Positions 43,123 through 53,682 are shown, counted from the stretch's first letter. The stretch: DNA of 64,000 bases from Carposina sasakii (GCA_014607495.2 CP053175.1:1550001-1614000), one strand, 5' to 3'. The notes: generated by a model not told the origin, from the sequence alone. Program-made: numbers and translations.

Positions 43123-43885
43123 TAACCCTAGAAAAGACTTGAAATGAAAACTTTTTTATAAAAATAACGTAACTAAGGCAGCCGCCATAGAAAATCCCAC
43201 ATAAAAGTAGACATAACATACCTCGTACATAAACAGCCAAAGCTCATCCCTTCAATTTGGCCGGAGTTTAATAACAATGAAATAACATATAAAAGCGTAT
43301 TTATTTGCTATCCATAAAGGAAATAATCCTCATCATTACGCCGGCTGCAATCAAAGCGTAATGCTTACATTATTGCAGGCAAAAACTATTCGCGCGGTTA
43401 GATAAGAAAACTCATGTCAAGTCATACGCTGTAGCGATTATACTCATCAATTATTATATCGGACGTAATAGGCAGTGAAAAGACTGTAACTATATTCTGA
43501 TTTCCGATAACAGAAAAGTAAAAAAGGTGTTTAATACACGATTCATGTCTAAGCAAAAGGAAGGAAGTAAGTTATTTATAACATATTTATTTATATATAC
43601 AAAAATGCTCTGTCCTGAATGACTGACTGACGGATCAACACCCTTGAAAGCTTGACGACTTGAAGTGTAGAGGGTGTGTTCTTTGTATGACGTAGGCATC
43701 CGATAAAAAAGTATATCCCGGAATTCCTAAGAAAACGGGAGAAACGAAAATTCTAAACTTTACGCAGACAAAGGATTGGTAAGGTATACCTACCAGCGAC
43801 TATTTGATATGCCAAAATCATATGCCATCAGGGTCTGATAATCTGTCATATATGGGAATTTAATTTATTTAAACACGGGCGTCCA

Positions 43886-44778
43886 CTAGACGCCCGCGAC
43901 TCCGTCCGCGTGGACTACAGAAAAAAAACAAAATATAGAAATTATTTGGGATAAAAATATTTTCCCGGGTTAATGGGACCTGTCACAATATATTCCTGAA
44001 AACTACATCGAAATCAGTTCAGCCGTTTCCGAGATTAGCGTGCACAAACGCACAGACAAACAGACAAAATTCCAAAAATCATTGTTTTGGGTACTATTGC
44101 GTTGATAAAGGTATTCTATAATATTTTTAGGGTTCCGTACATCTGAATACAAAAACGGAACCCTTATAGGATCACTCGTGTGTCTGTCCGTCCGTCGCTT
44201 ACAGTCAATTATTTCCGAATCTATTAAACCGAAATTTGGTACACATATCAATTCCTGTGACCCAAACACAGAGGTGTGACGTGAGCAGATGAAATCTGTA
44301 TATGGGGGGTCATTTTTGGGGGGGAAGGGGAAAATTAAAAAAAAAAATCTGAAAACTGCATCGTGTGGCATATCAAATGAAAGGTCTTGTTGAGAAGATC
44401 TTAAATGTATTTTTTTGTAATTTTAAAATAAATAGTTTCCAAGCTATTCAAGAAAATAGACGAAAATTCCCCCCCCATTCGCCCCCCCTTATCTCCGAAA
44501 CTACTGAACCTAAAATTTTGAAAAAAATACAGAAATTAGTTTTCTCCTTATAGATTATAGGAAAACCTATAAGAAGTCCATGATATTAAAATAACATGGT
44601 AAATCACTCAATATTGTGCGTACCAACTTTTTGTCAGATTTAAAAAAACATGATAGGTAACATCGTACGGAACCCTCTTCACGCGAGTTCAACTCGCACT
44701 TGTCGGCTTTTTTTTTTCTTATATATCTTCCATGTACAGACAGCGATCCGTTATATTTTTATTATATGTATAGATAGA
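43886..44778 (-). mobile_element. Hel-b Helitron split by a hairpin-ended element
   Basis: CTAG end at 43886-43889, hairpin GCCCGCGACTCCGTCCGCG, body as in 35695, 5' TCTATC at 44778. The insertion at 44129-44707 interrupts the run of T in TAATATTTTTTC. On its left the CTAG is shared with the remnant (GGGCGTCCACTAG) of a plus-strand Helitron end. Confidence 0.85.
44129..44707 (-). mobile_element. GCCGACAAGTGCG-type element, inserted in a T run
   Basis: About 579 bp. On its own strand it starts GCCGACAAGTGCGAGTTGAA with a short GCGAGTT-AACTCGC palindrome and ends with a hairpin, AGGGTTCCGT and ACGGAACCCT around a 16-bp loop. It has no inverted ends and its target is a run of T. This structure suggests a Helentron-type (Helitron-2) non-autonomous element, but this is inference. 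A second, very similar copy is cut by the window end at 63675. Confidence 0.75.
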
Positions 44779-45229
44779 AGATAAAGGAAATAGGTACCTG
44801 TCCACCTTATGATTCCCACAAGAAGTCCCACTCTTTTGTAAAAGAAAGTTTACAATATTAATATGGGTATTTAATTATTATAGTTACCGAAATCTCTTAA
44901 TCTTTTAACTTAAACCAAACCAGCGGTTTTTCCGTAACTTTCACTCGGTGGCGTCTTCCCACGTTTTTAACAAGGAAAATTGACTCTTAAACCCCTATTT
45001 AAATAGAGTCCATAAACCAGGAGTTTAAGGAGAATTCGGCAAAGGTAAAAGTGCGGTGTATTGAAGCAATATTGCACTTTATGATATGGTATTAAGGGTT
45101 GTTAATAAATAATTGGCTTGTTGATTAAAAGTGGTTTTGCGTAATAAAACAGAATGCAATTACTATAGGCGTAAGTTATTATAAGCTATAAGATATTAGT
45201 ACTCGTATTACCTACCTATATGGGATACA
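44779..45229. other. unassigned intergenic sequence
   Basis: Nothing recognised. Confidence 0.4.
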
Positions 45230-45237
45230 ATTTTATA

Positions 45238-45382
45238 AACACATTCAGTGCCGGCGACTACGTATTTGCGTCTTTTAGACTTTCTAGAGGTGCCGCTGAC
45301 GCTAATATGCGTCCTCGCATTAGGCTTTGACGTGATGTCGGCACCCCTAGAAAATCTGCTGCCAGCAAATGTGTTTGCTTAA
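45238..45382. repeat. imperfect foldback, MITE-like
   Basis: AAACACATTCAGTGCCGGC on the left and GCTGCCAGCAAATGTGTTT on the right are inverted, and GACTTTCTAGAGGTGCCG is mirrored by CGGCACCCCTAGAAAATC. No clear duplication. Confidence 0.55.
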
Positions 45383-45624
45383 CACCGCTTTAAGTTTTGG
45401 TGTATAATTAATCCAGCAAAATATGAAACAGTCTTCTTTTAGTCTTCATATTTATTTGCCACTGCCTCTAAGATACAAGAAGTACACATAAAAGTACATA
45501 ACTAAAGCTTAGGTTTCCTAGGAGAGCGGTACCGTTTTAAAGCGGCCGTGTAGGAACATTTCACATGCCTGCACCGTAAAAACGGCGCGGTTTTTGAAGT
45601 AGGTACATACAAAGTTATATTAGT

Positions 45625-45735
45625 AACGCCCAATATCCCCCAAAAGAGGTTGGGCAGGTGTGCAATCTAAGTACATACTTTTCACCAGTTTGCCTACGAA
45701 GTCCCGCGTGGTAAGGGGTGAGCCTACCGCCGCTC
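45625..45735 (-). repeat. retrotransposon 3' tail fragment
   Basis: On the minus strand: GGCGGTAGGCTCACCCCTTA, GGTGAAAAGTATGTACTTAG and ACCTCTTTTGGGGGATATTG. The CCTCTTTTGGGGGATA block resembles the CTACCCCGTAAGGGATAAAG end of Rep-B, so both may use the same type of LINE 3' end. Confidence 0.45.
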
Positions 45736-45819
45736 AAATACAACAATCCAGCTACCGGTAACGAATACAATGGGAAACGTTCCGAGTCATTCTAAATAAG
45801 TAGGTATTACAAGCTTTGC

Positions 45820-46080
45820 CGCGTGATGCCGGCAGAGTAGAATTCGTACCACCCCATGTCTGCCCGTGGGTATCGTACGAGGCGATTAAGGATTCCCGGG
45901 AGGTGGGCAGCAGCGTCTCCCGTGTTGACAACATAGTCCAAAATACAAACTGCGGTCACCAACCCGCTTGCCCAGCGTGGTGATTATGGTCAAATACCCC
46001 CTATGGCAGTCTTGTGGCGTGCCCTGGGGCGAGGCCTACGTGCAGCAGTTGACTGCAATAGACTGATGATGATGATGATG
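45820..46080 (+). mobile_element. R-SINE copy
   Basis: Full length, GCCGCGTGATGCCGGCAGAG to (TGA)n. AAGCTTT occurs at both borders and may be the target duplication. Confidence 0.8.
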
Positions 46081-46913
46081 ATAAGCTTTTAGCGTCAGAG
46101 CCTCGGCCGTTAAAACAGCAGTGTGCACCACGGGCAGGTTAAGTTGACTTTGGGTCCTTAGGTATTAGTCGAACCCAGTAACACCTTTTTAAAAACCTGT
46201 GAAGCCTTCTAAGAAACCAAAGCTTAAGAGAAATGGTTATACACTGGCACTAACTCGAGATTAGTTGAGATTGCGTAATCTCTAGTACGGATTTAACTCT
46301 ATCGTTGTTTTAGTTTACTTAATCTAGACTCGTAGATGCATCTGTTTATTTAAAAGATAATCTACCTTTTTTTACTATGGTGGAAATTAGACCCTGACAG
46401 GATTATATGTATAGGATATGTCCTATGCTGTAATTTTATAAGTACCTATTTTTTAAGAGGTATTATTTTTATGTATGTGCGTGTCTCTAACAAATTAGCT
46501 CATAACAACTGGATCAATTTCAAAAATTCTTTGAAAATTTTAATGCTACATCTACAATGACCAATAGCCTATATTGTTTCTCGAAATCCATTGGACGGGA
46601 ACAAACGGGAATCAAATCAAATAATTAACTTTTTACAAAAAAAAAACGTAAAATTTTGTATGCATATTTGTTAGGGGGTATAAGAGAGCACTGAGAGCGG
46701 ATTTCCTAAAATTTCCTGATATTCGCATTTCAATTCTACTTATATTTTTAAATTAATTTTTAACTTTTTTGTTATGGTCTGGTATTTTTGTTTTCTAGAT
46801 TGATTTTCAGTAGCGTTGGCTAACCATTTAAAAATAAAACTACATAATCAATACAATCCATAGAAAAAGAACTAGTAGGAGAGAAGTTACCCCTTATACT
46901 TTTACCTAATACT
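46081..46913. other. unassigned intergenic sequence
   Basis: AT-rich, nothing recognised. Confidence 0.4.
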
Positions 46914-47112
46914 AGCGGCCGCCCACGACTTCGTCCGCGTGAAAGGGACGACATTACACCCATTCGAAGCGAAGTTATACATACAAACCTACCTCTTGAA
47001 TCACTGCCTATTTATTAAAAACTGCATGAAAATTCGTTACGTAGTTTTAAAGATCTAAGCATACATAGGGACAATGAGACAGCTGAAAGCGACTTTGTTT
47101 TATAATATGTAG
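46914..47112 (-). mobile_element. Helitron (Hel-c family)
   Basis: CTAGCGGCCGCCCACGACTT, hairpin, CTACCTCTTGAATCACTGCC, GTAGTTTTAAAGATCTAAGC, ATACATAGGGACA, GCGACTTTGTTTTATAATAT. About 200 bp. Confidence 0.75.
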
Positions 47113-47500
47113 TGACTTATCTATTTGCCTCAACTAAGCGATGCGATGGCTAGTAAAAAAATAAACCTACAAATATGCACACACCACTCTGCCGTAGCAC
47201 AGCCAGTAAAGCTTATCTATTTGCCTCCATTAGACGGATTGGACGTACAATAGTTGCAGCGAGCTCGTGTGCCCAGTGGAACGCGAAACAAAGGAATCAA
47301 CATCTCTATGCTGTGTGGGAACTGCATTTTTCTTTGCTGTACCGCCCAAATCAACTATATAGAACTCGGTAGGTATATTGCACATCGATTTCTAGTAAGG
47401 AATACCTTTAGTTGTATTAAACTCGATTACTTCTGTTGTTTTTGATGCTTCACTAGAATACATCGACCGTTTTTTTTTTCATTTATTTATTGAATCATAC
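47113..47500. other. unassigned sequence
   Basis: Two overlapping open frames (47175-47372 and 47254-47445) start in different registers over the same moderately GC-rich stretch. Neither has a recognisable domain. A Rep-C scrap (GCTTCACTAGAATACATC) lies at 47447-47464. Confidence 0.4.
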
Positions 47501-47502
47501 TG

Positions 47503-47622
47503 CGGTCACCAACCCGCCTGCCCAGCGTGGTGACTATGTACAAAACCCTCCTATGGCAGTAGCCTTGTGGTGTGCCCTGGGGGAGGATTATTACATCCAG
47601 CAGTGGACTGCGATATGCTGAT
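47503..47622 (+). mobile_element. R-SINE copy, 5'-truncated
   Basis: Starts at TGCGGTCACCAACCCGCCTG and runs to GCAGTGGACTGCGATATGC. 5' truncation is as expected for target-primed copying. Confidence 0.75.
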
Positions 47623-48232
47623 GTGTGGTGTGACAGAGATAACGTTCTGGGGCTGCACAGTACAATACGAGTATAATACTCTGTATTTTTACCCTAAACA
47701 ACCTACCTCTAAATACGTAAATCCCAACGTAAACTAATTTACTAGACAACGTCTAGAGACGTTCATTTCTCATCCGCCCCTGAGCGTCGCGATAACACTT
47801 CAGTATTCCAATTCCCTTAAAATTTCAAGCTAGAACGAAGCTTTAACTGAACTGTTGTGGAAGCACGGTACGAAGCAGTCTATAGATAATTACTTTACTG
47901 TGGCGTAATTAGACATATTTCAGCTACAAATAGGGTATTCGTATTATTATATTTTTTCTGTCATTCTCAAGTGGTAAGTAAATATTACTTCACACCGTTA
48001 ACGGTTCGTTAGTGGCTGCGTTCGGCCGAAATTTTTGCAGAATTGCCTCCCAGCTCGGTTAAGAAAAACAGACAATTAATTCTATGCACGAAGTGGGAAA
48101 GATAATAAATAAATGACTACTGAAAATAACCTTTTTTGTTAGAGAATACACAAACCTAAGACTGCCTTTCGACCAGAAATGTGCTACTCGTATGCTACGG
48201 TTGAAATACGAATGCGTGTAAAGGTGGGTTCC
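47623..48232. other. unassigned intergenic sequence
   Basis: Nothing recognised. Confidence 0.4.
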
Positions 48233-48391
48233 CACGGTGAGTGATACGGGACGGACGCGCACCAGCCCGCACCACGGATCGTGGGAAACGGAGCGTCCGT
48301 GGTAATACAGACGCGTCCGTGGTGCGCGTCCGTCCGTAAGCGTCGGCGCGTCCGCGTCCGTCCGCGAAATCACGCACCGTGGGAACCCACC
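48233..48391. mobile_element. GCGTCCGT-rich MITE with perfect 17-bp ends
   Basis: 159 bp from GGTGGGTTCCCACGGTG to CACCGTGGGAACCCACC. The interior repeats GCGTCCGT/ACGGACGC words in both directions and is strongly GC-rich. No clear target duplication. A diverged copy is at 38826. Confidence 0.85.
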
Positions 48392-48605
48392 ATTCAAATC
48401 CATTGGTCCATGATGTCAATGAATTTGATTGGTAGATATCAAACAACGCAACGCATCGAAAGCAAAGCAACGTAATATAGCACCTGTACCTTTCTTAGTA
48501 TTTTGTACACAAAAAAATTTATTACAGACAGTACCTTTGTGTCTTTTGCCTTTTTACGGGACATTTTCTCGTAGATTTAGAAAAATACTGATACATACAT
48601 ACTAA

Positions 48606-49400
48606 CTACTAGTGGGCGCCCGCGACTCCGTCCGCGTGGACTACAGAAAAAACTAACTGTCGAAATAGGGATGTTTACGGTTTTTTATTTGTATTTATAT
48701 CGAAAGATCATGAAATAAAAGAAACATTTGCGAAAGAAAAACTTCGCTAATGTGAAAACTTTCCGGGATATAACGATTTCAAAATCACAATTTTAGACTT
48801 GCCAAAAAACCCTCCATACAAACGGCTACACAATTATGACGTCACTCTTTCGTAACCTGTATGCGCGTAAAAGAACTTTTGTTCTGCAGCTATTTTAAAT
48901 ATTTCGTTTATAAATATGGTCACAAAGCAAAAGTTGCTGTAAATGATGTAGGTGGACATGTGATGTTGTAATTTTCAATTAGTTTTACATTTTACATCTA
49001 CTTAACTTTGAAGGCTAATACAACTACCTCATTTGAACACTTAATCAAATTGTAATTTTACAGATAGATATGATTTTGATGATTTATTCTGATAAGCATA
49101 AAATGTCATTAAAATTCAACCATAGTAAACAACCCTAAATCATTTTTCCGGGTTAAAAAGTAGCCTATGTTAAATGGGACCTGTCACAATATATTCCTGA
49201 AAATGCATCGAAATCGGATCAGCCGTTTCTGAGATTAGCGTGCACAAACGCACAGACAAACTGACAAACAGACAAAAATTTCAAAAATCATTATTTTGTG
49301 TAGTATTGCATTGATAAAGGTCTCCTATAATATTTTTTCTCATATATCTTCCATGTACAGATAGCGATCCGTTAGATTTTTATTATATGTATAGAAGATA
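48606..49400 (-). mobile_element. Hel-b Helitron split by a TAGGG-ended element
   Basis: CTAG near 48609, hairpin GCGCCCGCGACTCCGTCCGC, ACTACAGAAAAAAC; resumes at 49140 with TTTTTCCGGGTTAAAAAGTA and ends near TTTTATTATATGTATAGAAG. Confidence 0.8.
48666..49137. mobile_element. TAGGG-ended element inside the Helitron
   Basis: 472 bp, ends TAGGGATGTTTAC and GTAAACAACCCTA (12 of 13 inverted). The end sequence is hAT-like and resembles 11561-11899, but the flanks GTCGAAA and AATCATT do not form a duplication, so the target was altered or the assignment is wrong. Confidence 0.65.
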
Positions 49401-49774
49401 GATGTCACATATGATATGTGACACATCTATAACTACTATACTTACAAGCAAATAAAATACTATCTTATCTTAAAAGAATAACCATATAAATAAAGGTAAT
49501 TTTATTGTTTTTCCTGAAAACACAGGCTGATATTAAATTATATCTACGCTAATCCTAGTTCAAGTAATGTGTCGGATCAACCTTTCCGATGCCCGCGTGT
49601 TTAACAGCTTGGAAAGGCATCGTTTGGTAATAGCTATTGCATGGAAAGGGTTACCTGTTATAAGACTGGTTATACACAGAGTTTAATTAGTAAATGTTTA
49701 TAATTAATAATTTGATAATAAAATAATCAATAAATTTATCTTTTTGTTATATAAATATATAATACGATCGAATC
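49401..49774. other. unassigned intergenic sequence
   Basis: Begins with a small palindrome (GATGTCACATATGATATGTG, ACACATC). Otherwise nothing. Confidence 0.45.
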
Positions 49775-50022
49775 GACGGCCGCTTGGTCTAGTAGGTAGT
49801 GACCCTGCTTGCGACGCCATAGGTCCTGGGTTCGAATCCCGGTAGGTGCAAACATTGATATGATGAATATTGATGTTTGTTTCCGAATCATGTTGCTATA
49901 CTTATCTATGTATTTATATACCGTTGCTTAGTACCCACGACACAAGACCTTAGGGATCTTAATGTGGGACTAGGTTAATGTGTTGTGTAGTGTGTGAATA
50001 TTTATTTATTTATATTTAATTA
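49775..50022 (+). mobile_element. tRNA-derived SINE (tSINE-1), best copy
   Basis: The tRNA-like head has an A-box type TTGGTCTAGTAGG and a perfect B-box GGTTCGAATCC. A tRNA-unrelated body of about 130 bp follows (GATGAATATTGATGTTTG, ACCGTTGCTTAGTACCCACG, ACACAAGACCTTAGGGATCT) and an ATTTATTTATTT tail. Copies or pieces are at 23108, 24027, 33030, 38110 and 62041. Confidence 0.88.
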
Positions 50023-50883
50023 TATCTAAAACATTTTTTTTTAAATAAAATTGTAACTGAACGCTGTCTGTATACATGAAAAATATATTTAAAAAGTCAT
50101 AAAGGGGGTCATTTATCGCAAGTTAATTTACGCACGAAAACCTAAAATAGTGTTTCCTTTATTTCGTCTGTTTGTACGTCTATATGTTTGTGTACACTAA
50201 TCTAACGAATTTTGTGATGGGAATCACTTAACCTTTTCTTTTGATAAATAAATAAATAAGTAAGAGCACAGAAATCCAATATTTGCCCCTACCAGCGCCC
50301 GTACCATGAATTTGGTGAGAGCGAGATATCTCACTTTTAAACTTCAAATTCACAGAGCTATAATATAATTACTAGACAAAAGACTTAGTTTTTTTTTATT
50401 GACATTAATGTTTATAAAAATCGGCACGATATAGGTGCAATATAAACTTAAATAAGTTTTTCTATACACCTACAATACACTAAGTTTAAACAATACTTAC
50501 ATAACTAAATTACTCTAACCTAGACAAGTTTTACGTTTGTACTAATCTACGAGTAATGCAGCATAAAACTAAGTAAACTTATTAACACGTAATATAATTG
50601 CAATAAGCCAAACAATTCAAAACAAAACCTTCCTTCTCGTACCAAAGTACACCATCCAACCAACTTAAGCTCACCAACCACGACTTAAACCAGTTTAAGT
50701 GTATCTACTGTCGTTCTTTACGTACCTTTCGTACACACGGATAGTCACTTCTAGTTACAAGCGAAGGTATAGCTAGAGGATATCTCAGCGTTTGGATGGT
50801 GTACTCAGGTAAGAAAAGGTCTGCACAAAAAAAAACTGCACCTCCTAGTACAGCATGTTTTAATTTCCGTCAGTGATATTTTT
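50023..50883. other. unassigned sequence, probable 3' UTR of the LINE fragment
   Basis: Sequence downstream (on the minus strand) of the LINE fragment at 50884-51270. No gene is recognised. Confidence 0.4.
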
Positions 50884-51270
50884 TTAATGGTAGATTTTAA
50901 TTTTAGATTTTAAATTATTTTCTTGGAGTTGATCTTTTAGAGTAGGTGGTAAGGTATTAATTAGAATTAGTATTAAGTACCCACAAGTACGCTTCCCGTA
51001 AAAGTTTATTATTTTAGGATTTTTTGAACCTCTAGTGCTTCTTTCCGGGGTTACGATTTTATGGTAGTATTTAAAATAGTTTTCTGTTAAAAGTGAGTAT
51101 TTTACCTTCTCATGTACAGGTATCACATTACAATAAGCAAACAGTCGATAGTCGTCTCTAAACTGATTTTTTATTGCCTGTGGTGTAAATGTTTTAAGTA
51201 ATCGGATTTGCAGATTGTAGATTTTATCAAGGTGTTTCTTAAAAGTTCGAACTTTGCGTATAAAAACGGG
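50884..51270 (-). pseudogene. LINE C-terminal fragment (CR1/Jockey-type)
   Basis: A frame of about 128 codons on the minus strand, open from just after a stop near 51272 to the stop at 50884. It reads VRTFKKHLDKIYNLQ, IRLLKTFTPQAIKN, then IPVHEKVKYSLLTENYFK and ends INTLPPTLKDQLQEN, NLKSKIKIYH. This LxxIxNLQxRLLK..LxNxLPxxLK pattern is the end of the RT polyprotein in CR1/Jockey-like LINEs. No ATG, no RT core: 5'-truncated remnant. Confidence 0.65.
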
Positions 51271-52385
51271 CTAAGACTGTATGAATTTACCCTGAACTTC
51301 TTTCATTTGCAATCCCTTTTTTCACGTGAAGAACATACACTTACATGTCTAATCATTACATAGCTCTGTGAATTTGTCGCGTAAATGTTAGCCATCTCGC
51401 TTTCACCAAGTTCATGCTACGGGCGCAGGCCCTAAACTTCAAACTGTAATAAGAGAGACTGCAATAGTTATGCCAACATCGAAGAGAAACCAGATTTCAG
51501 GCCTAGTACATCTGCATATCCCAAACTGTAACAGGAGATACTGCGAATAGCCAACACCGAAGAGAAACTAGATTTTAGGCTTGTCCAACTCCAGTACATC
51601 TGCATAACCCAGCAAAATTAAAGCAAACCCTCTCAGTGCACACCTGGCTTAATTAACAGGCTATATAGAACGGCAATCCGGTGCGATCCGGTCCGATCCG
51701 GTGCGAACCGCTCGAAACCGGATCCGCCTCAATAGAAAGGGTTAATTTACGTATCGAGAGCGTTGCGGCTGATTAACTACGGGCCGATGGAGGGTTGAAT
51801 TGATCTTGTATATGTACGACCGTGTTAGCTAATTGATGGATATTTTGGAGATGCCTTAGGGTAGCCCTGGGTTCATATTCTGGAAGAGATAATAAAAATT
51901 TCGAAAGGATATTGTAACCAAACATTGTATATACGTATGAACTACAATTAAATGATTATTTAATTTGATGAGACGCATCATAAATATTATCTTCTTTTTT
52001 GTAGAGCCGATTTTTCCAATGGGCAGATAGCCTATCTGAAGAATAAAGGTGATGCTGTCTTCCTCTAAAACTTGATCAAGATAGAACCAGAATCAACTTT
52101 TAAACTAGGTAACTATTTTTTGTAGTCAAACAATTTTTTATGTAGCGGTAATGATGTGCCATCGATTTTCCCTGAACAACCTTTTTGAAATTAGCTATAC
52201 TCGTAAAACAGTATCACAAAAAAATCGCCTCACCGTATTTCACAGCTAATACTCTTTATTACGATACTATATTACACAAAATGGCCAATAAAATTTCAAT
52301 GCAAACACATTCCGATAGCGCGGGTTATATTTTCAATGTTATCACCTCTTTATCTGCACTGATAACCTGGTTCCACGGTACGGAA
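51271..52385. other. 5' flank of SDR gene 3
   Basis: No repeat family recognised except a short tandem of GATCCGGT-type units at 51674-51727 (GCGATCCGGTCCGATCCGGT). Holds the presumed regulatory DNA of SDR gene 3. Confidence 0.45.
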
Positions 52386-52390
52386 TCAGT
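52386..52390 (+). promoter_or_regulatory. candidate initiator of SDR gene 3
   Basis: TCAGT in AATCAGTATTC, 31 nt before the start codon, matching the position at SDR gene 1 (34 nt) and the wording at gene 2 (ATCAGTATCC). No good TATA box is seen 25-35 bp upstream. Confidence 0.35.
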
Positions 52391-52418
52391 ATTCGTAAGT
52401 ACGTGGATAGAAGAAGAC

Positions 52419-53180
52419 ATGGATTTCACAGACAAAGTTGTTTTGGTCACCGGCGCAAGTTCAGGAGTGGGGGCAGCATCGGCAGTGCTATTCGCCAAGC
52501 ACAACGCCAGCTTGGCTCTGGTTGGTCGAAATGAAGATCGGCTACGTCAAGTCGCTGTCAAATGTCAACTTGCCAATGGTGCCGAACCGCTGCTTCTGCA
52601 ATACGATTTGACAGTACACGACGCTTGCGCTGCTGTTATAACCAAAACGATCGCTGCTTTCGGAAGATTAGATGTACTGGTGAATTGCGCCGGGAAAATC
52701 ATAATGAGTTCGCTGTTCGATGATACAATAGACAGTTTCGATGAAATAATGAACTTGAATCTACGTGTGCCTTATAAATTGACGCATTTAGCGTTGCCGT
52801 ATATAGTTAAAACTAAGGGGAATATAGTGAACGTTATTGGTGCTAAAAGGAGTATTATCAGACATGGTTTCTTGTGCTTTGGTGTGGCTAGAGCGGCGAT
52901 GGATCACTTCACACAGCTGGCTTCTGCAGAACTGGCTACGGAAGGGGTTCGAATGAATTCGGTACAAATAGGCTCGACAAGAACGAATTTCCTGGCAAAT
53001 TTGGCACTAGGTGAGGAGGATATATTGAGTGCGCAACAAATGTTGGCGGATCTGATGCCGACAAAGAAGATAGTTGAACCAGAGGAAGTGGCCAAAATGG
53101 TGGTTTTTGTTGCCAGTGACCTATGCCCGAATATAAAAGGTGCCGCGTTTTGCATAAATGGTGGTTCTACTTTAACCTGA
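52419..53180 (+). CDS. short-chain dehydrogenase/reductase paralogue 3, catalytic Tyr and Lys replaced
   Basis: 253 residues from ATG 52419 (AAGACATGG context, aligned with the starts of both paralogues). The open frame extends 78 codons upstream without an ATG in a good position, and that part is unlike SDRs, so I treat it as leader. Kept: TGASSGVG 11-18, Arg37, DLT 63-65, NCAG 89-92 and Asn114 in NLNLRVPYKLT. Changed: the Tyr position is Phe154 (TTT), the Lys position Arg158 (AGA), the Ser position Gly141. The same Phe/Arg pair as in paralogue 1 suggests that the loss predates their split or arose with a shared new role. The loop after the active site reads QIGSTRTN, without the usual PG. 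Cytosolic by lack of signals. Frame intact. Catalytic inactivity is inferred from family knowledge, not tested. Confidence 0.9.
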   Translation: MDFTDKVVLVTGASSGVGAASAVLFAKHNASLALVGRNEDRLRQVAVKCQLANGAEPLLLQYDLTVHDACAAVITKTIAAFGRLDVLVNCAGKIIMSSLFDDTIDSFDEIMNLNLRVPYKLTHLALPYIVKTKGNIVNVIGAKRSIIRHGFLCFGVARAAMDHFTQLASAELATEGVRMNSVQIGSTRTNFLANLALGEEDILSAQQMLADLMPTKKIVEPEEVAKMVVFVASDLCPNIKGAAFCINGGSTLT

Positions 53181-53199
53181 TTTAATATGTTTAGGTTGT

Positions 53200-53395
53200 T
53201 GTCAGTCTATTGCAGTCCACTGCTGGACGTAGGCCTCCCCCAGGGCACGTCACAAGACTACTTACTGCCATGGAGGGTTTTTGCCCATAGTCACCACGCT
53301 GGGCAGGCGGGTTGGTGACCGCAGTCCGATTTTTAGACTATGTTGTCAGCACGGGAAGCGCCGCCTCCCAGAAACCCTTAATCGTCTCGTACATC
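53200..53395 (-). mobile_element. R-SINE copy in the 3' region of SDR gene 3
   Basis: Starts 20 bp after the stop codon (CAGTCTATTGCAGTCCACTG) and runs to TAATCGTCTCGTAC; the 5' end of the SINE is missing. It therefore probably lies in the 3' UTR. Confidence 0.75.
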
Positions 53396-53676
53396 GTAAA
53401 CGTTTAGGTACCACGGACTAATTAAACAACGAGTGACAAAACCCAGCGTGTATGTCAGAGGATTTCAATTGTTTTTCGTGAGTAAGAACAAATACGGATT
53501 ATTTAGATTAGACGAGTACAACAGTGTCAGTGACAGACTTCTTTAGTCAGTTTCAGCTTGGTGTATTATTTTTGTTATTTATCTAAGGTGAACACATACT
53601 GTGTTTCACTTGTGAACCAATATAGATCTTCATAGAATAGAATTGTTTTTATACTGTAGTTTAAGTTAAAAATGAG

Positions 53677-53682
53677 AATAAA
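53677..53682 (+). terminator. polyadenylation signal, SDR gene 3
   Basis: First AATAAA after the stop codon, about 500 nt downstream, because the SINE lies between. Another AATAAA is at 53739. Confidence 0.4.

Noticed and set aside
52185..52418. N-terminal extension of SDR gene 3 (78 codons)
   Set aside because: Starts at a TTG, is unlike any SDR N-terminus, and the internal ATG at 52419 aligns with the starts of both paralogues and has a good context.
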